Shown here piece by piece: positions 37,618-45,553 of a DNA stretch of 64,000 nt. Source of the stretch: Stentor roeselii (Eukaryota > Ciliophora > Heterotrichea > Heterotrichida > Stentoridae); the NCBI GenBank assembly GCA_006503475.1, contig RSEH01000198.1, positions 25,960 to 89,959 on the forward strand, read 5' to 3'. The translations under genes and the position numbers were made by a program. Numbering within the stretch: position 1 is the first letter of the stretch; the number at the start of each line of letters is the position of its first letter. Under the pieces are notes generated by a model. The model was not told the DNA's origin, ran no database searches, and saw nothing but the letters and a program-made list of their open reading frames with translations.

Positions 37618-38541
37618 TTATCTACCCTTGAGCTCGACTATCACAATTGTCGTGTTGTCACATCCGAGTCCTCCACTTGTAGCGATATCTGGAGCGAGGC
37701 ACCTGTCAAGTACTTCCTCAGCAATAAGTGGAAGACTTTTCGACCCGATTCTCTGACTGATGAAATTAACGCATTCTTGAGAAGTCAGCATGTCCCAGAC
37801 CCCATCACAAGCGAGTACCAAGAAAGAGTCTTTAACACTAAGTGTTTCGATTTTTATCTCTGGAAAGGCGCTGATCATTTGGTCTTTCGCTGGAATTGAA
37901 GTGTTTTTCTTGTATTCCAAGTCGCCGATGGAGCGGCTGAGGTTTAGGTTGCCCATGACTCGACCGTCTTCGACCATCCCCCCGGCTCTGACGATTCGGT
38001 CACGCTCTGTTGGAAGGTCTGGCTTGTGGTCGACGCTTAGTTCCAAGGCCCTTCCGTCTCGGTTCAACACGCATCGGGAGTCTCCTGCGTTCGCCACGTA
38101 TATCGTGTCGTTGTGGATCAATGCGACCACTGACGTGCACCCTGCCATTAAAAGACTTGGGTCTGCTTGAACTGGGTAGTTATCTGGAAGGTCCTTCGCT
38201 ATTCGAATAACTTCTTTGAGTCCATCTGGAGTCCTTAAAAGAACGTCCATCCTTAAAAAAGTATCTTCTAATGACTTGGGATAGTTTCCTTCTCGGTATG
38301 CCTGACTGTTTAGAAGTTCAATTGAAAAGTGACGAGAAACGAACTCAGCGACTTCTTTTCCTCCATGACCGTCAAATACTCCGAATAACATTGTGTTGTC
38401 GTCTAAATTCAGATTAACCAACTTTGCATCTTCCATCGTGTTTCGCCAGCCTTGCATTTCGCAACTCGCGTACCTTGCACGAGAGTTTTCTCCAGAGTTC
38501 GTCTTTTTGTCTCGGATTGGAGACGATAAGTATGGACCCAT
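37618..38541 (-). CDS. PP2C-family (PPM) Ser/Thr protein phosphatase
   Basis: 307 residues. Metal-dependent phosphatase with the family motifs in order: RYASCEMQGWRNTMEDAKL (start of the catalytic fold), LFGVFDGHGGKEVAEFV (metal-binding D and G), TIYVANAGDSRCVLNR, LSVDHKPDLPTERDRI, RSIGDLEYK, LVLACDGVWDMLTSQEC and a final DNTTIVIVEL. All metal-coordinating Asp positions look intact. The N-terminus MGPYLSSPIRDKKTN begins with Met-Gly, so N-myristoylation is possible but not certain. The start is directly preceded by TATAA (ATCTATAAATG). A 43-bp tandem duplication lies about 110 bp upstream. Confidence 0.94.
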   Translation of the reverse strand: MGPYLSSPIRDKKTNSGENSRARYASCEMQGWRNTMEDAKLVNLNLDDNTMLFGVFDGHGGKEVAEFVSRHFSIELLNSQAYREGNYPKSLEDTFLRMDVLLRTPDGLKEVIRIAKDLPDNYPVQADPSLLMAGCTSVVALIHNDTIYVANAGDSRCVLNRDGRALELSVDHKPDLPTERDRIVRAGGMVEDGRVMGNLNLSRSIGDLEYKKNTSIPAKDQMISAFPEIKIETLSVKDSFLVLACDGVWDMLTSQECVNFISQRIGSKSLPLIAEEVLDRCLAPDIATSGGLGCDNTTIVIVELKGR

Positions 38542-39410
38542 TTATAGATTCTCGGACTATGGATTAAGTTTTGGATAGTTTGGGGAGGAAAGATTTTGAG
38601 GAATGTGAAGTTTGGATGATTTAAGAAAGGATGGAGGTTTTTTTAATTAGTTTTAAACGGGTTTCTTTAGAGGTGAGTCTTGGGCTGAATTAGGTTTAAA
38701 CGGGTTTCTTTAGAGGTGAGTCTTGGGCTGAATAAAGTTACTTGTGTTAAAAATTACATGTTTTATGTTATTTGAATTGTTGGGTAATAGTTAAAGTTTA
38801 ATTAGATGATATCAGAACAGTTATTAAATCTTACCAGTTATTAGCTTCTCATGGCCATGGGGTTTAATCTAAGTGTTGAATGGCAAAATTTTCAACTTCC
38901 ACGAATCTACCCAAACTTATTTCTCCAATCACCAGTAGTTTCCATCCCTGAACCATACCGATCAGAATTTCCATTACCCAGGGTAAATATTTCTTAGTAA
39001 TCCTACAATGAAAACATTCAGCTAAGCCTTGCAAGGCAAACCATCCCAATAAGTTGAATGTCTAACCTAACCCTAAACCCTGACGTCAGTTCGGTAGTAG
39101 TCAGACAAGCGAATAATAAAGATTTACCAGTGAACACTTCATCTCTAAGCAAAAGCTCTCTAAACCCTTCCAACTAAAGCAGGCAAAGCCCAGATACCAC
39201 ATCCATCATCAAAACAACCTCAATTCCTAAAAATCTCAAATTACGTTAAAACATCCGAAAACTCCTTCAATCAAAAACCGTCGAGACTACATTCAAACCG
39301 TGAAAAAGACAGTGAAAAAAGTTAAAAACAGAAGTTAAAGAAACTTAATACAATCTAATACAAGACTTTAAACCCAGTCACCATTTTCTGTGGTTATAAA
39401 TAATTTTCTG
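38542..39410. other. long gene-free region between PP2C and eEF2
   Basis: 869 bases, long for this genome. It holds a 43-bp tandem repeat (38652-38733), a stretch of more balanced composition (about 38850-39090) with the perfect palindromes CATGGCCATG and GCCTTGCAAGGC, a telomere-like CCTAACCCTAAACCC at about 39068 next to TGACGTCA, and a G-poor eEF2 upstream segment with TATAAAT about 15 bases before the eEF2 ATG. A 61-codon minus-strand frame at 38864-39049 shows no protein features. A non-coding RNA could lie here but none is identified. Confidence 0.5.
38652..38733. repeat. 43-bp tandem duplication
   Basis: Two head-to-tail copies: 38652-38694 and 38695-38733 (second copy 39 bases). Both read TTTAAACGGGTTTCTTTAG onward and stay identical for 39 bases. 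It lies in the upstream region of the PP2C gene. Confidence 0.92.
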
Positions 39411-41912
39411 ATGGTGAACTTCACTGTGGACCAGATTCGAGAGATCATGGACAACCCTGAGAACATCAGGAACATGTCCGTCATAGCTCACGTCGACCAC
39501 GGTAAGTCAACTTTAACAGATTCTTTGATCGCGAAAGCAGGAATCATCGCTGAGACTAATGCTGGAGACGCCAGGTACACAGATACAAGGAAAGACGAAA
39601 AGGAAAGAGGCATCACTATCAAATCGACTGGAGTCTCACTTTTCTATGAAGAAAGCCTGGAAGGAACACCCAAGAAGTACCTCATCAACTTGATTGACTC
39701 GCCTGGTCATGTCGACTTCAGCTCGGAAGTCACTGCTGCTCTCAGAGTCACTGATGGGGCCTTGGTCGTTGTTGATTGTGTTGAAGGAGTTTGTGTTCAG
39801 ACTGAAACTGTACTTAGACAAGCTCTGCAGGAAAGAATCAAGCCTGTGCTCATGATTAACAAAGTCGACAGAAACTTGCTTGAACTGCAGCTGGACCCTG
39901 AAAGTATGTACCAAAACTTCTGTAGAAGTATTGAAAAAGCTAACTCTATCATTGCTACTTATGATGATGGAAGTATGGGTGACCTCATGGTTGATCCTAC
40001 TAAGGGTAACGTCGCATTCGGAAGTGGTCTAATGGGCTGGGCCTTTTCACTCAAGAAGTTCTCTCAGATCTATGCTCAGAAGTTCGGAATCGACCAACAG
40101 AAAATGATGGAGAAACTTTGGGGCGAGTGGTATTTCGACGCTGAAGGAAAGAAATGGAGAAGGACAAATCTGTCTGAAAGTGGAAAGCCATTAAAGAGAG
40201 CTTTCAACCAGTTTGTCATTGAACCCATTCAAAGACTTGCCAAGGCTGTCATGGAAGGAAACAACGAAGCCTTAAACAAAATTTTGAAGACTTTGGAGAT
40301 CGAATTGAAGAGTGAGGACAGAGAACTCACTGAAAAGAGACTGCTTAAGAGAATCATGCAGAAATGGCTCAACGCTGCTGACTGTCTCTTGGATATGATT
40401 GTCAACCATCTGCCATCACCCAAGCAAAGCCAGAGATACCGAGTTGATTACTTGTATGAGGGACCCATGGATGATGAATGCGCTACTGCTATCAGAAACT
40501 GCGACCCGAACGGCCCAGTGATGATGTACGTATCTAAAATGGTTCCATCACAAGACAAAGGTCGATTCGTAGCCTTCGGCCGATTATTCTCCGGGACGAT
40601 AGCAGCAGGTCAGAAAGTGCGAATCATGGGTCCTAACTTCATCCCAGGCAAAAAAGACGACCTCTACGTGAAAAGCATCCAAAGAACGGTGCTCATGATG
40701 GGAAGATACACCGAAGCCATCGCCGACGTGCCCTGCGGAAACACAGTCGGCCTGATCGGAATCGACACTTACTTATCTAAGACCGGAACCATTTCCACCC
40801 ACGACGAAGCCTGCCCATTGAGAAACATGAAATACTCAGTGAGCCCCGTCGTGCGAGTCGCCGTCAAACCTAAAAACGCTGCTGACCTTCCCAAACTTGT
40901 GGAAGGACTAAAAAAACTTAGCAAAAGTGACCCTCTAGTTCAGTGCAGCTCAGAAGAGACCGGCGAGCACATCGTTGCTGGCTGCGGAGAACTTCACGTC
41001 GAGATCTGCATTCACGACTTGATTGAATACGCAGGAATTGAAATTATTCAGTCAGACCCGGTCGTCACCTACAAAGAAACAGTTCAAGCTACTTCAGACC
41101 AAGTATGCATGGCGAAGTCTCCTAACAAGCACAACCGTCTTTATGTCACTGCCGAGCCTTTCGCTGAAGGCCTCTCAGAAATGATTGAATCTGGAAAAAT
41201 CGGCCCCAAGAGTGAGCCGAAAGTGAGAGCGAAGATGCTTCAAGATGACTACGGCTGGGACCAAAACGACGCGAAGAAGATCTGGGCTTTCGGACCTGAG
41301 ACTACTGGAGCCAACATCGTGGTGGACACGACGAAGGGAGTTCAGTACATGAATGAAATTAAGGACTCGATGGAATCTGGCTTCCAGTGGGCCACTAAGG
41401 AAGGATGCATGAGCGGAGAGAATATGAGAGGAGTCAGGTTTAATGTGATTGATGCTTACTTGCATGCTGACGCTATTCACAGAGGAGGTGGACAACTGAT
41501 TCCCACTGCGAGAAGAGTTTATTATGCTGCTTTCTTGACTGCCAAGCCCGCACTACAAGAGCCGATGTTCTTGGTCGAAATTCAGTGCCCTGCTGAAGTC
41601 GTCGGAGGCGTTTATCAGTGTCTTACTGGAAGACGAGGAATTGTTATTTCGGAAGAACCTGTCTCGGGAACTCCTCTTACCATGGTCAAGGCTTACCTGC
41701 CTGTCGCTGAAAGCTTCGGGTTCACTGCCAACTTGAGAGGACAGACCTCTGGACAGGCCTTCCCTCAGTGTGTCTTTGATCATTGGGCACTCATCACTGG
41801 AGACCCAACTGATGCTGGAAGCAAGTCTTATGAAATCATCCAGGGAGTCAGGACTAGGAAAGGACTTGAGGGACATATTCCTCCACTTGATAGGTACTTA
41901 GATAAGCTCTAA
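39411..41912 (+). CDS. EEF2: translation elongation factor 2
   Basis: 833 residues, the GTPase that translocates tRNA and mRNA on the 80S ribosome. The start [20 protein letters not shown] is the conserved eEF2 beginning; the frame runs to 39390 only through a GTG. G-domain motifs: [30 protein letters not shown] (the region phosphorylated by eEF2 kinase in animals), [12 protein letters not shown] and MINKVDR. Domain IV carries [18 protein letters not shown], whose HRGGGQ holds the diphthamide His. The end [15 protein letters not shown] is typical. All parts are intact. Codon use is C/G-rich as expected for high expression. Upstream there is a telomere-like CCCTAAACCC element. Confidence 0.97.
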   Translation: MVNFTVDQIREIMDNPENIRNMSVIAHVDHGKSTLTDSLIAKAGIIAETNAGDARYTDTRKDEKERGITIKSTGVSLFYEESLEGTPKKYLINLIDSPGHVDFSSEVTAALRVTDGALVVVDCVEGVCVQTETVLRQALQERIKPVLMINKVDRNLLELQLDPESMYQNFCRSIEKANSIIATYDDGSMGDLMVDPTKGNVAFGSGLMGWAFSLKKFSQIYAQKFGIDQQKMMEKLWGEWYFDAEGKKWRRTNLSESGKPLKRAFNQFVIEPIQRLAKAVMEGNNEALNKILKTLEIELKSEDRELTEKRLLKRIMQKWLNAADCLLDMIVNHLPSPKQSQRYRVDYLYEGPMDDECATAIRNCDPNGPVMMYVSKMVPSQDKGRFVAFGRLFSGTIAAGQKVRIMGPNFIPGKKDDLYVKSIQRTVLMMGRYTEAIADVPCGNTVGLIGIDTYLSKTGTISTHDEACPLRNMKYSVSPVVRVAVKPKNAADLPKLVEGLKKLSKSDPLVQCSSEETGEHIVAGCGELHVEICIHDLIEYAGIEIIQSDPVVTYKETVQATSDQVCMAKSPNKHNRLYVTAEPFAEGLSEMIESGKIGPKSEPKVRAKMLQDDYGWDQNDAKKIWAFGPETTGANIVVDTTKGVQYMNEIKDSMESGFQWATKEGCMSGENMRGVRFNVIDAYLHADAIHRGGGQLIPTARRVYYAAFLTAKPALQEPMFLVEIQCPAEVVGGVYQCLTGRRGIVISEEPVSGTPLTMVKAYLPVAESFGFTANLRGQTSGQAFPQCVFDHWALITGDPTDAGSKSYEIIQGVRTRKGLEGHIPPLDRYLDKL

Positions 41913-42229
41913 TTCTTCTTCTTAAATAGGTGTTTCAAGACTTGGGAAGTGTTTAGAATATTTTAAAGAAGAGATTGGCTTGATTAAGCTATTTCAGGTT
42001 CAGAATATATTAAAGAAGATATTGGCTTGATAAATCTATCTTGAATTCAAAATATTTTATAGAAAAGATTAACTTTAAGCTATCTTTGGTTCAGAATATT
42101 TCAAAGTAGAGTTTGGCTTGATTAAGCTATTTTCAATTTTCAATATATTCAAGAAGTGATCAACTTAATTCACCTATCTTGTGTTCAGAATATTTTTTAA
42201 TGCGTAGATTAACTGATTAAGTTAATTAG
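41913..42229. other. convergent 3' space filled by a degenerate repeat array
   Basis: 317 bases between the eEF2 stop and the stop of the minus-strand gene. Nearly all of it is a degenerate tandem array, described separately. Confidence 0.6.
41949..42223. repeat. degenerate tandem array, about six units of about 46 bp
   Basis: Units begin with variants of TTCAGAATATTTTAAAGAA and continue with GATTGGCTTGATTAAGCTAT. Clear starts are near 41951, 41998, 42048, 42090, 42136 and 42184. Units differ at several positions and in length (41-50 bp). It lies entirely in the 3' flank shared by eEF2 and the opposing gene. Confidence 0.8.
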
Positions 42230-42691
42230 TTACAAAACTATCCTTGAAATTTTACCTGTTTTCAGTTTGCTCATGCTTGGTTTTATAGTCGAATCCTTGA
42301 ACACTGTTTGAAGAGCTTTGTAGTAAATCTCTGGAGTAGCTGCCTTCGCACGTATTCGCGAGGCTTTGTTTGTGATTTTAGACCAAGATACGAATTTTTG
42401 AGAAGTTTTGTTCATTCTTTTTTGAATGGACTCAGAAAGGTCTTCGTTTAAGTAAAGCGGTTTGATTTTTTCCTGAAATGGAGAAGATTGGGTCTGAAGG
42501 TGGTTAAGATTTTCAAGATGAGAACCGATGGAAGCTTTACTTTTGCAGCGGACTGACTTCGCGATGACTTTCGGGATTTTCTTCTCGAAAAGTCTGTGAA
42601 TTCTCCGTTTTTGATGCAAGATGCTCTTGAAAGCTTCTGACGATTGAATCCGATTTTTCCTTTTTTCTTCAGGAGAGAGACTAAAAGACAT
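42230..42691 (-). CDS. small basic protein, unknown
   Basis: 153 residues, strongly basic (Lys, Arg, Ser), starting MSFSLSPEEKRKNRIQSSEA. Predicted mostly helical, with no membrane segment or recognised domain. A central part (RRIHRLFEKKIPKVIAKSV) is amphipathic. The start lies 153 bp from the divergent SH3-protein start, and TATAA occurs 12 bases before the ATG on the sense strand. Might be nucleic-acid or microtubule associated because of charge, but this is not demonstrated. Confidence 0.6.
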   Translation of the reverse strand: MSFSLSPEEKRKNRIQSSEAFKSILHQKRRIHRLFEKKIPKVIAKSVRCKSKASIGSHLENLNHLQTQSSPFQEKIKPLYLNEDLSESIQKRMNKTSQKFVSWSKITNKASRIRAKAATPEIYYKALQTVFKDSTIKPSMSKLKTGKISRIVL

Positions 42692-42844
42692 TCAGGTTAA
42701 TTATAAATGTTTTGAATTTTTATCTTTTAATATTTCTTAAATCATTGAATAAAAAACTGAAGAAAAAATATTTTCATCTGTTTTTAGAGAAATAGTTCAA
42801 GAGTTGACGTGGATTAACCCCTAACGAAAAACACTTTCTTATAA

Positions 42845-43750
42845 ATGTCAGACAAAAAAAAGCAAGTTTTTACTAAAATCTCCAAGTTCATCGGAGCATT
42901 CTCTAGAAAAGGTATCGAGCTTCCAAAGTACATCAGCGCCGAAGAGATGTCCGCAATAATCAAGCGAGGGACCAAAAGCACCAACAACATCAAAAGGTTC
43001 CGAAACATAGAGTCCTTCACACCTTCCCCTTCCCACGACCGCAGCGCTCCTCTGGAAAAATCTCCAGAGCCTCACCCAAAGAGCGAGGAAAGTTACTATC
43101 GAAACACAAAAACACGTGAATCTCAGCAATTCTCTCAAAAAATCCTGAATCTCAAAATAAAAAACCAGAGCTTGAAAGAAACCATGAAAGATCTTCAGTC
43201 AAAACACCAGACCCAGCTGATCAATCTTAAAAGAGAAAACGAGAAATTGCTTCAAAGTCTCAAAACTATGAAAAAAGAACATTTCGATGAAAAGATGAAA
43301 ATTGAGGACCTTCTTATCGAGTTAAAAAAAGAACATAAAACTTTAAAAGAAAACTTTGAAGTTTTCGTCCATTGTGTATCGAAAATGGTTGAAAATCACG
43401 AGTTTTGTTTAGATTCCGCGAAAAAAGAGTTTAATAAACTTCTTTTTCCTTTTCTTCCTGTTTTAAGTTCGAAGGTCAAAGTTTTCCTGTTTCCTGAGCC
43501 ACAAGAATTTATAACAACTGGGGCCTTTGGAGCAGGTGAAGTATTTTCTGACACTATCGAGTCGTTTAAGACAGTAAAAGACTGCGAGGCAATTGTTTTG
43601 AAGTCGTACAAAGCACAGGCTCACGGCGAGTTGGACTTAAAGCCAGGTGACCGAGTGGTTATAATAAAATCCGACGAAAACTCAATGTGGCTGGGAAAAG
43701 TAAATGAAAAAGTCGGTCTTTTCCCAAGTAGCCACGTGATGCTTGATTAA
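42845..43750 (+). CDS. coiled-coil protein with C-terminal SH3 domain
   Basis: 301 residues. A disordered, Ser/Pro-rich basic N-terminus (1-95), a coiled coil (about 96-180, KIKNQSLKETMKDLQSKHQT), a short linker and a C-terminal SH3 domain (about 245-301): AIVLKSYKAQAHGELDLKPG with the acidic RT loop partly replaced (HGELDL), then MWLGKVNEKVGLFPSSHVML. The Trp of the binding face (single W), the Gly and the LFPSxxV motif are present, so it should bind Pro-rich ligands. The ALYDY start reads VLKSY. TATAAATG directly at the start. Converges on the next gene with 22 bp. Confidence 0.82.
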   Translation: MSDKKKQVFTKISKFIGAFSRKGIELPKYISAEEMSAIIKRGTKSTNNIKRFRNIESFTPSPSHDRSAPLEKSPEPHPKSEESYYRNTKTRESQQFSQKILNLKIKNQSLKETMKDLQSKHQTQLINLKRENEKLLQSLKTMKKEHFDEKMKIEDLLIELKKEHKTLKENFEVFVHCVSKMVENHEFCLDSAKKEFNKLLFPFLPVLSSKVKVFLFPEPQEFITTGAFGAGEVFSDTIESFKTVKDCEAIVLKSYKAQAHGELDLKPGDRVVIIKSDENSMWLGKVNEKVGLFPSSHVMLD

Positions 43751-43772
43751 GATTAACTATTCAATAACTACA

Positions 43773-44495
43773 TTATTTATACCTCCTACTTGAAGACCTG
43801 CGAAAGCTCCCAGCTTTAATTTTCGCTAAAATCGAAAAAGGAGGAGGAGTCCTGGGCGGCTCAGGGAGTTTGTTTTGTCTATCCAGGGAAATTTTGTAGT
43901 AGTTCTTCTTTCGTGACTCGGCAGTTGAGTATTGATACGAGTCTTCAACGTAGCCTAAACTTTTCTTAGGAAGGTCCAACTTGTTCATCCTGGTGATCGG
44001 AGAATTAATGTAAATGTTCAACTGCTCCTCAATGATCTCTGAAAAAGGACTCAAAGATCGCTCTCGACCTGTTTCTTCCTCAGGAGGAGTTGAAACTCCA
44101 TTGATTTTTTTACAGCTTTCTTCAAGGGAATTGTTGCCATATCGTAAGTTTTCTGCTTTTTTTGATAATTTCGATAAAAGCTTCGACTTGCTGATGGACT
44201 TTTTTGATGAACTTTTACGTCTTTTCAGGTCTTTTGGTGCTCGACGTGTCACTCTAGGTGTTGATGAAGGGAAGTCCTTGGTGTTGAAGATGCTGCTTGA
44301 ATGTTTCGATATGTCTCGAATCGGTGACTTAGAAAAACTCAGCATTTCGTGAATTTCGTGATTTGAGATGTGACTCAGCAGTTTTTCTCTGGATAGAGAA
44401 GGTCTTTGAGTGACTCTTGAAAGAATTCCTCCTGATTTAAGCTTTCTCTTGGGAAAGCAAGGCACCAGGATTCTGTTCGCCATTCTTGAATTCAT
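43773..44495 (-). CDS. basic Ser/Arg-rich protein, unknown
   Basis: 240 residues, low-complexity basic and Ser-rich (TPRVTRRAPKDLKRRKSSSK, KAGSFRRSSSRRYK at the end), with short Pro-rich motifs (PEPPRTPPPFS) that could serve as SH3 ligands. No domain or membrane segment. The gene lies 22 bp from the converging SH3-domain gene; a functional link is speculation. Two candidate starts four codons apart (MNSRMANR); the first is listed. Frame and base use support coding. Confidence 0.6.
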   Translation of the reverse strand: MNSRMANRILVPCFPKRKLKSGGILSRVTQRPSLSREKLLSHISNHEIHEMLSFSKSPIRDISKHSSSIFNTKDFPSSTPRVTRRAPKDLKRRKSSSKKSISKSKLLSKLSKKAENLRYGNNSLEESCKKINGVSTPPEEETGRERSLSPFSEIIEEQLNIYINSPITRMNKLDLPKKSLGYVEDSYQYSTAESRKKNYYKISLDRQNKLPEPPRTPPPFSILAKIKAGSFRRSSSRRYK

Positions 44496-44603
44496 GGGAT
44501 TGCAATTATTTGAATGATAAAGAAAAATTGTTTCTTTGTTGTGGGTGATGAGTGGAGACGAGGGTGGTTATCGTAATTTAAATAACAAGGGAAGTTTATT
44601 GCT

Positions 44604-45389
44604 TTACCTGAAAATTCGATAAAAGTTATTATTCAGCGTTTCCAGCAACTCATCCTCGCCTATTGACTTCATTTCTCTTAGTTGATGAAAAACGTGCTTC
44701 AGGTACCAAGGCTTGTTCACTGGTTTGCCGTTGATTAACTCGACGTCTGGCTCAGTTGTCAAGAAGGAAGCCACGGCTTGTGAAGGTGAATCGGTTTCTA
44801 TCATTATATTGTCCAATGGGATCTGAAATGCTACTTTTCTTTGCTTTTCTTTGTTTAGACTTGCCATTGATAGCGAAAAAACAATGTTTTGGCCGAAATG
44901 ATCTAACATTTCTTTAGTCACTTCCCAGGGACCTTCCCAAGAATGAAGCAAGACTTTTAGGTCACCTCCTGGGACTTCTTGTTTTAGGATTGTTAGCATT
45001 TTACCGTAGGCTGATACACAGTGAATGTTTGCTACTTTGTGGAACTCTACGGCCATTCTTAGTTGCTTGCGGAAAAAGTCTTCTTGGACAGGCTTTGGAC
45101 ATAGCTTTGATTTGCAGTTGTCAAGACCGATCTCGCCAACGTGGACACCATCTCGACAAACAAGATTTCTCATCTGTTCTTCCCATTCTCCAGTAGCAGA
45201 GTTCAAATACCATGGATGAATTCCAATGCATGGAATAACTTGATTACTCCCAAGGTTAAGAACATCCTGCCAGTCACTCTGAGAAGTAGAATTACAAATC
45301 AAAATTTTCAAAGAACTCTCAAAAGTAGAGACAAGTGCAGATTGTGAAAGCTGCTGGAGATGGCAGTGGCTATCAATCATTTTTTTCAT
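44604..45389 (-). CDS. TatD-type metal-dependent deoxyribonuclease
   Basis: 261 residues of the amidohydrolase TIM-barrel type. Metal-ligand motifs are visible: MIDSHCHLQQL (H-x-H near residues 8-10), GIHPWYLN, HVGEIGLDNC (catalytic Glu), an HSW segment and IMIETDSPSQAV (Asp). TatD nucleases act in DNA repair and DNA breakdown; in macronuclear ciliates degradation would be a plausible use but is not shown. The ATG at 45389 lies 7 bp beyond the 3' end of the tRNA-Ala gene on the same strand, with an alternative Met three codons on. Its promoter must overlap the tRNA gene. Confidence 0.88.
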   Translation of the reverse strand: MKKMIDSHCHLQQLSQSALVSTFESSLKILICNSTSQSDWQDVLNLGSNQVIPCIGIHPWYLNSATGEWEEQMRNLVCRDGVHVGEIGLDNCKSKLCPKPVQEDFFRKQLRMAVEFHKVANIHCVSAYGKMLTILKQEVPGGDLKVLLHSWEGPWEVTKEMLDHFGQNIVFSLSMASLNKEKQRKVAFQIPLDNIMIETDSPSQAVASFLTTEPDVELINGKPVNKPWYLKHVFHQLREMKSIGEDELLETLNNNFYRIFR

Positions 45390-45391
45390 AT

Positions 45392-45396
45392 AAAAA
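45392..45396 (-). terminator. Pol III T5 terminator of tRNA-Ala
   Basis: Five T on the sense strand directly after the tRNA 3' end and three bases before the TatD start codon. Confidence 0.75.
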
Positions 45397-45469
45397 TGGA
45401 GAACCTGGGCATCGATCCCAGTGCCTCTTGCATGCTAAGCAAGCGCTCTACCATTTGAGCTAGATCCCC
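45397..45469 (-). tRNA. tRNA-Ala (anticodon AGC)
   Basis: 73 nt that fold as a full cloverleaf on the minus strand: acceptor GGGGATC/GTTCTCC with the G3-U70 wobble that marks alanine tRNAs (one U-U mismatch at 6-67), D-arm GCTC-AAATGGTA-GAGC, anticodon arm CTTGC-TTAGCAT-GCAAG with AGC, variable loop AGGCA, T-arm CTGGG-ATCGATG-CCCAG, and discriminator A. No intron. A run of five T on its sense strand follows at once (45396-45392), a Pol III terminator. Confidence 0.97.
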
Positions 45470-45553
45470 TTCTGATTTGTGTCTTTCAACCCATCCTAAA
45501 TACTGAACAACGCCTAAAACTCCATCATTAGTTAATCGAAACAATATAGGAAA

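Noticed and set aside
38865-38915. Plus-strand AGCTTCTCATGGCC...AATCTAAGTGT resembles the 5' end of U2 snRNA
   Set aside because: The branch-point recognition GTAGTA is absent (GTTGAA instead), no Sm site or later U2 stems follow, and the match needs gaps.
38864-39049. 61-codon minus-strand frame between PP2C and eEF2
   Set aside because: No domain, no start context and no composition signal; likely chance in a non-coding stretch.
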